DNA of 64,000 nucleotides from Mytilisepta virgata (lineage: Eukaryota; Mollusca; Bivalvia; Mytilida; Mytilidae): contig CM051521.1 of the NCBI GenBank assembly GCA_028015205.1, positions 67,874,314 to 67,938,313 of the forward strand, in the 5' to 3' direction. Positions 20,659-30,600 of the stretch are shown here, one piece after another (positions within the stretch are counted from its first letter, which is position 1; the number at the start of each line of letters is the position of its first letter). The notes beneath the pieces are model-generated. The model was not told where the DNA came from and searched no databases. It worked only from the letters and a program-made list of their open reading frames with translations. The position numbers were made by a program, and so were the translations under genes.

Positions 20659-22066
20659 GTCCACCCACTATGTTTTCTTTGTACAACTCGTACATTTCTT
20701 TATTCTTCTCGTCCGGAGCGCTGAAATAATCGGACAGACCATCGAACATGGTTTTCAATGTGAGTCCCGGTACGCTGATGCCGTGTTTAAACATGTCCAC
20801 CTTCAATCCTTTGTAATATACAAACATCTTTGTTGTTGTACCATATCAGGAACTCTTTCATGTTCTTTGTGTTCTTTTCCTGCTAGACGTTCCGACATAG
20901 CTGGTACTCTTCGGGTGCAATGTTCTCGTTTTTCAGTGTACTGAAAAACGCCTGGTGTTGTGGTAACTCCGTCACTGCCAACTTGTCTAAACCGGTCATT
21001 CACTCGAATGGAAAAAAAACCCTTTCTCTTCCGTACAACCGTAGGCTTTCAAAAACTGGGAGTAACTAAATCCGGGAGCCAGGTAGTTGGTGATGTCCAA
21101 AAATTTCAACTTCTCCGTCTTGATACACATGGAATTCACGGTATACTTTATCTTGTGACTTTCCACCAGACGAATGAAGAATATATCTTCATGGCGTTCA
21201 CGTCGTATTTCCCGGTGTTGAAGCCAATCACGGGTAATTCTTGGAGATGTCGTTCCAGTTGCTGTTTCAGCTTGTACAGGTGATGTTTCTTTTTCTGATG
21301 TTCTCGCTCTTGGTATTCTTCCAGGTCCCGGTCCAGTCTCTCTTGGATCTCTTCAAAGACACCAGCATACCTGGTTATCAGTAGGCGAAAGGCTTTGTCA
21401 CTGATTTCTGTCAAATGGATCAAACACGAATCCACGTTTCACTGCTATCGCTTTCGGACACGAAACAAAGTGGGTCTGTAAACTCCGGTACGCTGAGCAA
21501 AACGTGCTGGCTGGTCCGTTCCAATTTTTCAGACCTTGGTTTGTCTGTAGGTTGAAGGATTGCCTCCATATCGTAAGTAGCTCTGAAAGGATAATATCTG
21601 GCTTCTACGGGACTTGAATACCTTCGTCCTCCAAACGTTCAAACACGGTCTGTGGTGTATGGTACACGCCACCGGGATATTTGTAGAGTACGTCACCGGT
21701 GCAGGTTCTCTCGTGTCTGTGTAAGTGCCCTACATGCTTCCACAACTCTCACATTTGGAACATAGGTAACTGTGACTGTATTTCTCCATGTCGCTGACAT
21801 AACTGAAATGGTTGTTGTACAAATTCAGGTTCATGGTGTCCTGGAAATTGTAAGGAGAACGCCGTACCAATCTCGCCGCTATGTTGCCGTCTTCTGTCTC
21901 TTGCAAATCGTACACACAGATGTTGACTTGGAACAGTGGTTCGATGTACGCCAAATCGTCTAAACAAATACCTATGAAATCACCACCGGACATGTCTGTC
22001 TTCTGCAAATATTGTCGATAGTAAGTCTTGGTAGGTACTTCTACGTCTTTCATGGGGGCCAATCAG
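20659..22066 (-). pseudogene. Right PolB copy, middle part (N-region and exonuclease), broken
   Basis: Read on the minus strand from ~22,066. The N-region (TKTYYRQYLQKT, GICLDDLAYIEPLFQVNICV) is open to a stop near 21,732. Shifted frames follow, then CLIHLTEISDKAFRLL to NTGKYDVNAMKI (Exo II) at 21,435-21,180, and further broken fragments. The copy stops at GTGGGTGGACCCA near 20,659, where the BEL/Pao sequence begins. At least five frame breaks are visible. Relative to the left copy it lacks ~90 codons at 22,066 (between PYLIGP and MKDVEV), so the two copies carry different deletions. Confidence 0.75.
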
Positions 22067-22720
22067 GTATGGTATGTCGAAAAATCGGGCGTTGTTCTGG
22101 CTGGAATGGAAGTATCTTAGTTCTCCGGTCTCTACTTTCCTCAGTACAAATCCAAACGACACGTTGATCTTGAAGGCCGTGGTCTGGAGATCGAAAATGT
22201 GGCGAACCATGTCAGGAAAGGTGGTGGATGTAATCTCGTTCAACGTAAAGTTGAACCGATCCTGGACACGGTTGCCGGTATTTTCTTCTGTCCGGATGGA
22301 CTGCCAGTGTCTCAGGTACAAAACTCTGGTATCGGGGTCTTCTGGCAAAACGTCTGGTTGAGATGGACTGGTTGGACTCTCAGGTGGCGACAACGACCTG
22401 CGTCTTTTTGCACTGGAGCCAGGTAGTGGCGAGTCTGGTCTCTTGACTGGTTTCTTCATCCTGGGCTTGGCATCTGGCTTGGTATGCAACAATCTGTGGC
22501 GAGCTAAACTGTCTGGTCTGTTGAAATACTGCCCACAGTCTGGACACGTCAGGGTGTACTGGTGAGACTCCTGGTGGCGATTCCGGTTGTCGGCCCTGGA
22601 AAATTCTTTACCACATACCTGGCAGGAATACGTCTGGGACGAAGCAGCATGTGTCTTCTGGTGGCGAAGCAGGCTTCTCTTCTCGTTAAAAGTCTGATCG
22701 CACTTCTCGCAAGTATACAT
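21980..22720 (-). pseudogene. Right PolB copy, N-terminal triple C2H2 zinc-finger region
   Basis: This end is better preserved than in the left copy. A true ATG at 22,718-22,720 starts three C2H2 fingers: Cys4/Cys7/His20/His24, Cys33/Cys36/His49/His53 and Cys59/Cys62/His75/His79. A basic, proline/serine-rich stretch follows (residues ~84-118, PVKRPD and AKRRRS, a likely nuclear signal), then a folded region with FNFTLNEIT and FVLRKVETGELRYF. From about residue 218 the frame leaves the conserved path because of the deletion at ~22,066, and the last ~28 residues are out-of-frame. Fused fingers suggest recognition of element DNA, perhaps the terminal repeats; that is inference. Confidence 0.75.
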
Positions 22721-22864
22721 TTAAGACGTCTTTCTTTCCTGGGATTCGATAGTAGAATGAGCTCCGGTCGTCCTGCAAGTGCTTATATTAGCTACAGGTT
22801 CCTCAACGGCTTGTTGACTCATACACAAATGTTTGCAAAGTATTCGTTTTGAGATTGTTGCAGT

Positions 22865-23158
22865 TCAGATTTCCCTTATCTGATGAGGCCTGATGAGGCC
22901 TCTATTAAGTCTTGTCCACTCGTTGTCAATCCTTATACACCCCTTGCAGATATTCATGTTTTTGTAGAATTCCGCAAAGCTCTTGTTCATTTGACACTTT
23001 GTACATTTCTTGTTTGGATCCACTTTGCTGGGTCCTCCACTTGTGTTGTCCAGCCGTTTGGTTCTCTTCACTTTGGTTGGAAGTATTTTCCTTTTTATTT
23101 CTGGTTTTGCTTTGGTTTTAGAAAGATCCACAGGTATTAAATATCTAACAGGAACCAA
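22865..23158 (-). CDS. Small zinc-ribbon-like protein or exon upstream of the zinc-finger/PolB gene
   Basis: An open frame of ~97 residues, with a basic N-half (KTKAKPEIKRKILPTK) and a compact Cys-x2-Cys (52, 55), 15 residues, Cys-x2-Cys (71, 74) cluster: CTKCQMNKSFAEFYKN then CKGC. This spacing resembles the small zinc ribbons found next to HNH nucleases and in viral or phage proteins. No ATG opens the frame: the first codon is TTG and a stop lies upstream near 23,183. However, TTGGTTCCTGTTAG at about 23,145-23,158 looks like a splice acceptor, so this may be a downstream exon. It ends 144 bases before the ATG of the zinc-finger gene on the same strand and is not seen near the left copy. Function unknown. 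Confidence 0.4.
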   Translation of the reverse strand: MVPVRYLIPVDLSKTKAKPEIKRKILPTKVKRTKRLDNTSGGPSKVDPNKKCTKCQMNKSFAEFYKNMNICKGCIRIDNEWTRLNRGLIRPHQIREI

Positions 23159-23299
23159 TAAATCAACGAGAGGCGTTTTCGATTACATTGATACGTGTGT
23201 GTTGTTTCACGGTCTTCAAACAACTGACGACATTAAACAAAACCTCGGATTATATTTTCGTTAAGAGCTTTCCATTGGCGTCATAGTGACGAAGATTGC

Positions 23300-23850
23300 C
23301 TCTTGCTGGAGAAAAACAGGGATGAGCAGCAAAGAGCAAGAGAAAAATAGCGATGAGCAGCAAAGAGCAAGAGAAAAACAACGATGAGCAGCAAAGAGCA
23401 AGAGAAAAACGGGGATGAGCAGCAAAGAGCAAGAGAAAAACAGCGATGATCAACAAAGAGCAAGAGAAAACAGCGATGAGCAAGACAAGAGCAATAGAAA
23501 AACAGTGATGAGCAGCAAAGAGCAAGAGAAAACAGCGATGAGCAGCAAAGAGCAAGAGCAAAACAACGATGAGCAGAAGAACAGCAAGAGAAAAACAGCG
23601 ATGAGCAACAAAGAGCAAGAGAAAACCAGCCATGAACAGCAAAGAGAGAGATAAAAAAACAGCGATGAGCAAGAGAACAGCAGCGATGAGGAACAGCAAC
23701 AAGCACCAGCAGCAGCAGCGAAAACAGTGACAAGTAGCCCCAAAAAACTGAAATGAGCACGCGAGTAAGGTCGTGAGTAGCGATAAACAGCGACGATCGG
23801 CGAAGAGCTGTATGGAGCAAGAGAAGAGGAACGAAGTGAATCATAGAGCA
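23300..23850. repeat. 31-bp GAGCAGCAAAGAGCAAGAG minisatellite, right block
   Basis: About fifteen units of GAGCAGCAAAGAGCAAGAG plus AAAAACAGCGAT, with point changes. It continues into the GTGACAAGTAGCCCCAAAAA and TGAGCACGCGAGTAAGG segments also found at 16,330-16,400. Minus-strand frames of 133-205 codons here (Ser/Leu/Cys-rich) are translations of the repeat and should not be annotated as genes. Confidence 0.9.
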
Positions 23851-24340
23851 ATGAAATGAACCACCGTTGCTAAGGCGGGTGCTAAGGACACCCTCCATTG
23901 ACCATATGGGTCAAGCCGCGCAATTGTTTTCCTGTTACAGAAGTCATGAAATAATAGGCTGCCATTAAGTCTGTACGTTTCGTTGAAACATGGGAGATGG
24001 CTCAAAACGATCGCCATACAATGGCACATATCCAGTTAAAATCTCGGGGTGCGAAGTCAGTCTACTTTTTCCGTAATTTTAGAAATCACGAGCCATGGTA
24101 AAAAAGTCTCCTTCCGCAAAGTAAAATGTACCTCTTTCATGCTCTCCATGTAGAATAAAAATTTTCTTGGTTTTATTCATTTAATCCTTTCAATATTTCT
24201 ATGTCAAATGTCTCAGGTAAATACACCTTTAAAACAAGACTAGTTATTCTGTTATCATGGTTGGTTTTGTTACAGTAGGTCCATATATCATGGTGCAATT
24301 ATAAATTTTTTAATGGACTTCTTTTGTATCCCTCAGGTCA
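23851..24340. other. Subterminal segment of the PolB element
   Basis: Contains CCGTTGCTAAG..ACACCCTCCATTGA near 23,863, matching 37,963-37,985 in the miniature copy. The rest (about 24,050-24,340) has no counterpart in the window and no coding features. Confidence 0.45.
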
Positions 24341-24907
24341 AAGTTCATTGCAGGTCTTGAGCCATATGGTGACAGCATCACCTGGGGGTAAGGGGACATA
24401 ATCCAATCCTACCTTTGGTCGTCACAGAAAACATCACCTGTGGTGAAAAGGGGGATAATCCAATAGTGTAATTCGTATACTCTCGGATTTCGACATAACA
24501 GTGAGAGTATCAGTCCATAGGGACTCGATGCGAGACCCTTACCCTATACAAACCGATGAAAGATCCAGAGACGACCGAGAAGCACAGGAAAAGGGGAGAT
24601 AATCAGTCAAGCATAGCACATCCGGGTCACAGCACGTGACTAACGTCACGTCCGTAAACAAATGGCGGGAAATATATCACTTCCGGTTGCTCGTGCGCCT
24701 GACTTCCGGGTACTTGCGGTTCCCGTCACACATGCGCTGACCACACATCCGGGTCCTGGCACGTGACTTACGTCACTTTTGTAAACAAATGGCGGGAAAA
24801 CCCACTTCTTCCGATTGCGCATAAGCGCAAACCACTTCCTGGTACTTCCGGTTCCGGTAACGTCACTTCCGCCACCTCAAATGATAATTTAGAAGCGCAT
24901 ATATACT
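24341..24907 (+). repeat. Right subterminal region and terminal inverted repeat
   Basis: 24,430-24,600 matches the first ~170 bases of the window (GATAATCCAATAGTG, ATAACAGTGAGAGTATCAGT, GAGACGACCGA). 24,600-24,900 is the GC-rich terminal repeat with CACGTG at 24,633-24,638 and CTTCCGG sites, ending CACCTCAAATGATAATTTAG and GCGCATATATACT at 24,907. It is shorter than the 1-694 copy (about two rather than three subrepeats) and opposes 8,948-9,430. Confidence 0.75.
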
Positions 24908-25019
24908 ATTTGCATGTTGAAAAAGACCATGTATTAATCTATAATTATTGTGCCAAAAGAATGAAATAATAAGTTTATTTATTTTTTACAATATATACTA
25001 TGACTGAACTTTGACCAAC

Positions 25020-25700
25020 ATGGACCTCAATTTCGAAATTCATTAGAATTACTTTAAAAAGTGCCCTTCAGCTGACAAAAATTCTGTAGTAGGTTTTAAA
25101 ATAAGTTTTCTTTTTTCGAGTGTATGATATTTTGGAAAATGTTGATTTACTTTTGCTATTTCTTTAAATAAAGTATTTCTCCACGAAAAATTTTTCGGAC
25201 AATTTAGTATGAAATGAGTTTCATCGTAAATTTCTTTTAAATTACATTATTTGTATGTTCTCTCTTTCCGAGGTATATTCTTATATCTTCAAAGTTTAAT
25301 GGCAAGGTTACGGTCACTGAGTCTAAATTGTGTTATTAATTGTCGAATTTTAAAAGTTGTATTTTTTATAATCTTCTGCTGTGATGTCTGATTTCAATTT
25401 ACTGTAACGAAAAAATCTTAGAGCCTTCATCATACGAGGACATTTCTGCTAAAGTTTTGTCACAGTATAATTGACAAATAGCCTTTTTAATTCTTTTCTT
25501 TAAAGAACGTTTAAATAGGTTTTATTGGTTCAAAGTTAACTCTACAATAATAGAAAATTGCCTGTAATGAACTAAATGGTATCCTGCCTAGTTCTGACTT
25601 AGCCGCGATATGTTATAAGCAATTTTTCTAAGACCTAACACAAATTTACAAAATCTATTATGTACTTTTTCAAAACAAAATTTATCTTCAAGTGATAGAA
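25020..25700 (-). pseudogene. Degenerate LINE C-terminal domain
   Basis: Minus-strand translation in several frames gives HNRFCKFVLGLRK, then DRNLAIKLRRYKNIPRKERT and a trace of the Cys/His motif (DETHFILNCPKNFSWRN). This layout is shared with the LINE C-terminus at 55,736-56,471. Stops and frameshifts are frequent. There is no RT or endonuclease nearby, so it is an old truncated insertion. Confidence 0.55.
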
Positions 25701-27159
25701 TATCACTTCTGATATAGCTGAAGATCTTATAACAGATTGGTACTCATCCATAAACCCAATTTCACCGTTTATAAAAGTACAGATCTAATTAGTACATCAA
25801 AAATAAGTCAGTAAAGAAACATATTAAAAAAGAACTATTATATTCATTAAAAAATTATATTAAATCTTAATTTTTGTGCTTCACCAAGTCCCAGTACACG
25901 CGATTAATTATTACGTTCTTAGTACCACAGACTAAGAAAGATCAAAATAGGAAAGGTAAGATAATGGATTTTCGTCACTAATATAAACATAAAATGAAGG
26001 CGAGGTAGATTTATAATTAAGAAATAATTCACGGACATTAACGCTCAGGGTAAAATAAAAGGCATAAATGGCCAGCCCGTGGTAAAACAATGATAAACTG
26101 GAGTCTCCGTGAATTATTTCGATTCTAATAGAACAATTACGGTGGTTTTTTTTATATTGCCGTTGTATCGTGAAAATCGCAAGTTCCGTAACAAATGCAA
26201 GCACGCATGTGCAAATATTTAAAGCACTTCCTGTGTAAAAATTGGAAGTTTCACTTTCACAAACCGTTTCCGTTAACAATTGATAGGAAAATATACTTTT
26301 AACCAACATTTGAGCAAATAACTCAAGATTAATTCCTGAATGTTTAATAACTTGAGGACAAAATTTTGAAAAATTGTGGTTTTATATGTAATTTATAGGA
26401 AAATTTCTAAGCGGGAACTCATTTATGTGTAGAATCTACTGACTGTATATATGTAATTTAAAAGAATTGTAGATTATCAGGGCTTTTATAAACACGAATA
26501 AAATACTGTTGATAGCTGTGTCTTATAGTGGTCAAAATAGAATTTAATGTTAATTTATTGTACTGTTTCCTTGGCAAAAATAAGGCAAGTACAGCTATTA
26601 TTTCATACATAAATTGATGAATGGTAATTAAATTATCAGACGCAGAAATAATAATATATCAAGTGATATCAACAATAGGATAAACTTAAAAAACATTTTT
26701 TCCTTTCCCCATCTCTGCCTGTATCCAAGAAAGGATCATGTACACTATGTGACAAGTATCCAGTTGAATGTAGTACATGTGTACTCTTCACAATTAAGAA
26801 ATTGTATGTAAAACATTTCTGCCATCACAATTTTCTTAATGTCATCATGTTAGCCACCTAGCATGCTGTTTTTGGCTTCCTTTGCATTTTGGGCATTGCA
26901 TACATTTTCATCAACTTCAAGAGCCATGTAAAATGTAGCCTTTTGACTTTAATACAGATTTCGTCACTTTTGAATATATCTCCATCAAACTGTAGTTAGG
27001 GACCGGGCAAAATTTATCAGGGGAAAAAGGTCATAGGGACAAACACTTTTTTTGGTTACTCTATTTCATTGGACATTTTAATTTTTCTCATTCTCATAAC
27101 ACATAGGACACCAACATTTTTTATTACCATATTTTTATAAATTTACACAAAAAAATTGC
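25701..27159. other. AT-rich stretch with no recognised gene
   Basis: One minus-strand frame of 125 codons (25,932-26,309) has a hydrophobic first half and no recognisable domain, and I regard it as uncertain. The remainder is low-complexity AT-rich DNA. Confidence 0.4.
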
Positions 27160-27640
27160 TTTAAAGCACACATTGTAGCTTACTGTCTATTAAAAGTTTT
27201 TTTCTTACATTTGCAATGATTCAATTAACTTGGCAACTTGTATGGTATAAGTACATAATATAAGCAAGGTTTTTTTTTCAATTTATATCAAAAACCATAG
27301 AACTTTCAAAATTTAAGAACAGTTTAATACAATACAAGAAGGATAATTATTTTCAATTCTTTTATCTAAACTGTAGGACATCTTGTATATCCTAAATACA
27401 ATACATGTGCAAATTTTTTACCAAATTTTATCAAATTTGCTTATAAAATGTTTTCTTTATGGCAAAAAGTATACCTTACTGTCTATGAAACATTAACACT
27501 ATTGAAATTCCTGTATTCTTACCATTTATTAAATTTTTTCCTCACATTTCAATAATTCAATGAACACAATATCTTGTATGGTATAAGTACATAATATAAC
27601 CAAGGTTTTCAACAAATTATATGAGTAACCATAGAAATTT
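27160..27640. repeat. Diverged ~300-bp direct duplication
   Basis: TTACTGTCTAT followed by TTTTTTCTTACATTTGCAAT, then CTTGTATGGTATAAGTACAT at ~27,180-27,260, recurs as TTACTGTCTATGAAAC and CTTGTATGGTATAAGTACAT at ~27,476-27,595. Spacing differs between markers (295-333), so indels have accumulated. Confidence 0.6.
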
Positions 27641-28870
27641 CTAAATATTAGAACGAATTTAATACTTGACAGATTACATATCTTAGCCCGACAAAATGCA
27701 AGTCTCCTCTTGAGTCACTAAATTTCTAGGGGTATGGACATGAAATGCTTCAGAAATTAATTATTATAGGTCACTATATATTAATAAAGGGAAATGATAT
27801 ACTTCTCAACATATTTTGGTCATTTATTGTTCAAAAATATTCCAAATCCCATCCGAGTTAAAAATCTTAGGCCGTAAAAATTGCAAGTCTCTCCTTGGGT
27901 CTCAAAATACCTAGATGTATGGACATACAAAGCATCAGAAATTAGCTATTATACCTCACTATATATTAGTAAAGGGAAATAATATACTTCTCAACATATT
28001 TTGGTCATTTATTGTCCAAAAATATTCCAAATTCCATCAGAGTTCCAAATCTTAGGCTGTAAAAATTGCAAGTCTCCTCTTGAGTCACTAAATTTCTAGG
28101 TGTATGGACATGAAATGCTTCAGAAATAAATTATTATTGGTCACTATATATTAATAAAGGCAAAATAATATACTTCTCAACATATTTTGGTCATTTATTG
28201 TTCAAAAATATTCCAAATCCCATCCGAGTTAAAAATCTTAGGCCGTAAAAATTGCAAGTCTCTCCTTGGGTCTCAAAATACCTAGATGTATGGACTTAAA
28301 AAGCTTCAGAAATTAATTATCATACCTAACTATGTTTTAATAAAGGGAAATAATATAATCTCAACATATTTTGGTCATTTATTGTTCAAAAATATTCCAA
28401 ATCCCATCCGAGTTAAAAATCTTAGGCCGTAAAAATTTCAAGTCTCTCCTTGGGTCTCAAAATACCTAGATGTATGGACATACAAAGCATCAGAAATTAA
28501 TTATTATGCCTCACTATGTATTAATAAAGGGAAATGATATACTTCTCAACATATTTTGGTCATTTATTAATTATTATACCTCACTATGTATTAATAAAGG
28601 GAAATGTTATACTTTTCAACATATTTTGGTCATTTATTGTTCAAAAATATTCCAAATCCCATCCTATAGTTACAAATCTTAGGCCGTAAAAATTTCAAGT
28701 CTCTCCTTGGGTCTCAAAATACCTAGATGTATGGACATACAAAGCATCAAAAATTAATTATTATACCTCACTATGTATTAATAAAGGGAAGTAGTATACA
28801 TCTCAACATATTTTGGTCATTTATTGTTCAAAAATATACAAATTCCCATCAGAGTTCCATATCTTAGGCT
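27640..28870. repeat. 185-bp satellite array, about six units
   Basis: ATATTTTGGTCATTTATTG starts at 27,811, 27,996, 28,182, 28,366, 28,551, 28,621 (a 70-bp short unit) and 28,807. Each unit has CAAAAATATTCCAAATCCCA, CTTAGGCCGTAAAAATT, GCAAGTCTCTCCTTGGG and a TATTAATAAAGGGAAAT tail. Two unit subtypes alternate (CTCTTGAGTCACTAAATTTC versus CTCCTTGGGTCTCAAAATAC). The frame at 28,470-28,682 is satellite translation, not a gene. Confidence 0.9.
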
Positions 28871-28889
28871 GTAAAAATGCCATACATGT

Positions 28890-29045
28890 TGATATTTTGA
28901 AAATCAAGTGGAGACTTGCATTTTTTTACGGCATAAGAATTTTGATTCTAGTGGAATTTGGTATATATCTGGATGATAATTGACCAAAATATGTTGAGAT
29001 ATGTACAACTTCCCTTTATTAATACATAGTGGATATTGTTTCGAG
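28890..29045 (-). repeat. Inverted 185-bp satellite unit abutting the CR1-like LINE
   Basis: The minus strand reads CCACTATGTATTAATAAAGG, then GTACATATCTCAACATATTTTGG, as in the array but in opposite orientation. It meets the 3' coding remnant of the LINE near 29,040. Either the LINE integrated in a satellite with a local inversion, or the satellite unit derives from this junction. Confidence 0.65.
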
Positions 29046-30600
29046 GTTACGTACAGTTTAATCGAGTTTATTCCATTCTCGGATAGTAGAGGGAACAAAA
29101 CATTCACTAGTTAGTGTAAGTCTACAAAAAGGGATTATAATGTCGGAACCATTCCGTAAGAGATATATAGTAGTGCTCTGTTTACTTAGAGGAATTAAGT
29201 TTTCCTCAAACTCAAAGTGTTTCGCAACCAAGTTCACTGTATAAATATTCAGTTTTAGTAAAAATAGGCAAACCAGTGACTATTCTTGCGGCTTCTAATT
29301 GCAGTTTTTCTAATTTATCTGAATAGACAATACCGCAGTTTTCCTACACTTCGCAGACATATTCAAAAAGAGGCCTAAATATATTTTTTCTTTATTTTCC
29401 CTGCTTAAACCGAACCGCATGAGTATTAGTTAATTGTAGAGATTTTTCGTTAAAATTAAGATTTAAATTCTCAGAAATTTCTAAATTTGAGAAAATCATG
29501 ATCTCTGTTTTGTCTGGGTTAAATGACATTAGCCACTTTAATGACCAAATACTAAGTTCGTTTAGGTCATGAGAAATGATATTTTGTATTTCGTTTAGGT
29601 CTGAATTTGAATAACCTAAAGACGTGTCATCAGCAAACAGTCTGCAGAAAGAAAGGAGGTTGTCACCAATATCATTGATATATATTTAGAATAATAGAGG
29701 CCCTAAAACAGACTCCTGTGGAACACCTGCAGACATATTTAAATAAGTAGAACAAGAAGCTTGGTTTACAACTTTTTGTTGTCTCTCAAATAAGTAATTC
29801 TGAAACCACTTCAATAAATTCCATGAATACCATATGAATTCATTTTCTGAATTAAACCACGATGCCAAACCTTATCAAACGCTTTAGAAAAATCACAGAA
29901 AACAAAGCAAGAGTATTCTTTCTTTTCAAGAGAATTTAAAACAGAGTTGTACAATTCCAATAACTGATGAACAGTAGAATGCTTAGGTAAGAAGCCTGAC
30001 TGGTATTCATATAAGAGTTTGTTTGCAATAAGAAAGTTGTATACATGCTTGTAAACTACCCTTTCCATAACTTTGCCAACACAGCTTATCAGGGAAATTG
30101 GACGATAGTTTGACGGCAGCGATGCATCACCTTTTTGAAAATAGCAGTAACATTGGCATATTTCCAGCATGCTGAATATTTACATTGTTGAAGAGATTTG
30201 TTGAAAATAATACAAAGGACTACAGCTATTTTTTCCGGGGAGATCTTTAACATCCTATGGCTTTTTTTATCAGGACCCGACGCCTTTTGTGGATGCAATA
30301 TTTGAATAACATCTACAGTCTCTTCTTCGGTTACAACAATCTCGGTCAAAACATTATTACATCTACGCTCAACGGCAGGAAGAGGAGTATTAACATCATC
30401 TAATTTGGATATCATACTAAAGTATTTATTCAAAAGTTCACATTTGTCTTTGTCATCGTAAGCCATTTCATCAATAGTAGGATCGTCAATTACATTACGG
30501 AAATGGGTAGACAATGGCTTCCCTTGTTTGATTTTATCAACATTTTCATAACCTTCCAGTAGGTTTTTAAGTTTCAGTTACCAAAAAACAAATCATCTAA
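29046..30600 (-). pseudogene. CR1-like LINE, reverse transcriptase and C-terminal region
   Basis: Minus-strand fragments follow the RT order: DASLPSNYRPISLISCVGKV, then FLIANKLLYEYQSGF, CFVFCDFSKAFDKVWHRGL, AGVPQESVLGPLLF and LFADDTSLGYSN (FADD at about 29,626-29,637), then a thumb/C-terminal region ending NGSDIIIPFCRLTL and FVPSTIREWNKLD near 29,045. The fingers and palm are mostly readable across 29,686-30,514, with one frame break near 29,830. The region beyond 29,600 has several stops. The enzyme would copy element RNA at the nicked target. Confidence 0.8.

Larger units (their letters stand above)
8948..24907. mobile_element. ~16 kb palindromic element with family-B DNA polymerase genes and long TIRs
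   Basis: Outer boundaries are inverted GC-rich repeats (about 8,948-9,430 and 24,600-24,907). Inside, two divergently decayed copies of the same zinc-finger/PolB gene face each other: + strand from 10,386 and - strand from 22,720. Their 3' flanks form an inverted repeat (about 14,430-15,253 against 16,217-17,006) around a ~960-bp spacer holding minisatellite, hairpin and TTAGGG-type repeats. The right end is GCATATATACT; family members begin with AG and end with CT. Size and PolB recall Polintons/Mavericks or adintovirus-like elements, but capsid, FtsK-like ATPase, protease and Polinton-type integrase were not found. It is interrupted by a LINE (12,198-12,840) and a BEL/Pao element (17,229-20,658). 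The palindrome could come from inverted duplication of one element, a hairpin replication intermediate, or an assembly artefact. Confidence 0.7.

Noticed and set aside
25932..26309. 125-codon minus-strand frame as a host gene
   Set aside because: No recognisable domain, splice context or promoter. It is kept only as an uncertain frame within the non-coding entry.
27640..28870. CRISPR-like array
   Set aside because: The 185-bp units are contiguous tandem repeats without short constant repeats and variable spacers, and the genome is eukaryotic.
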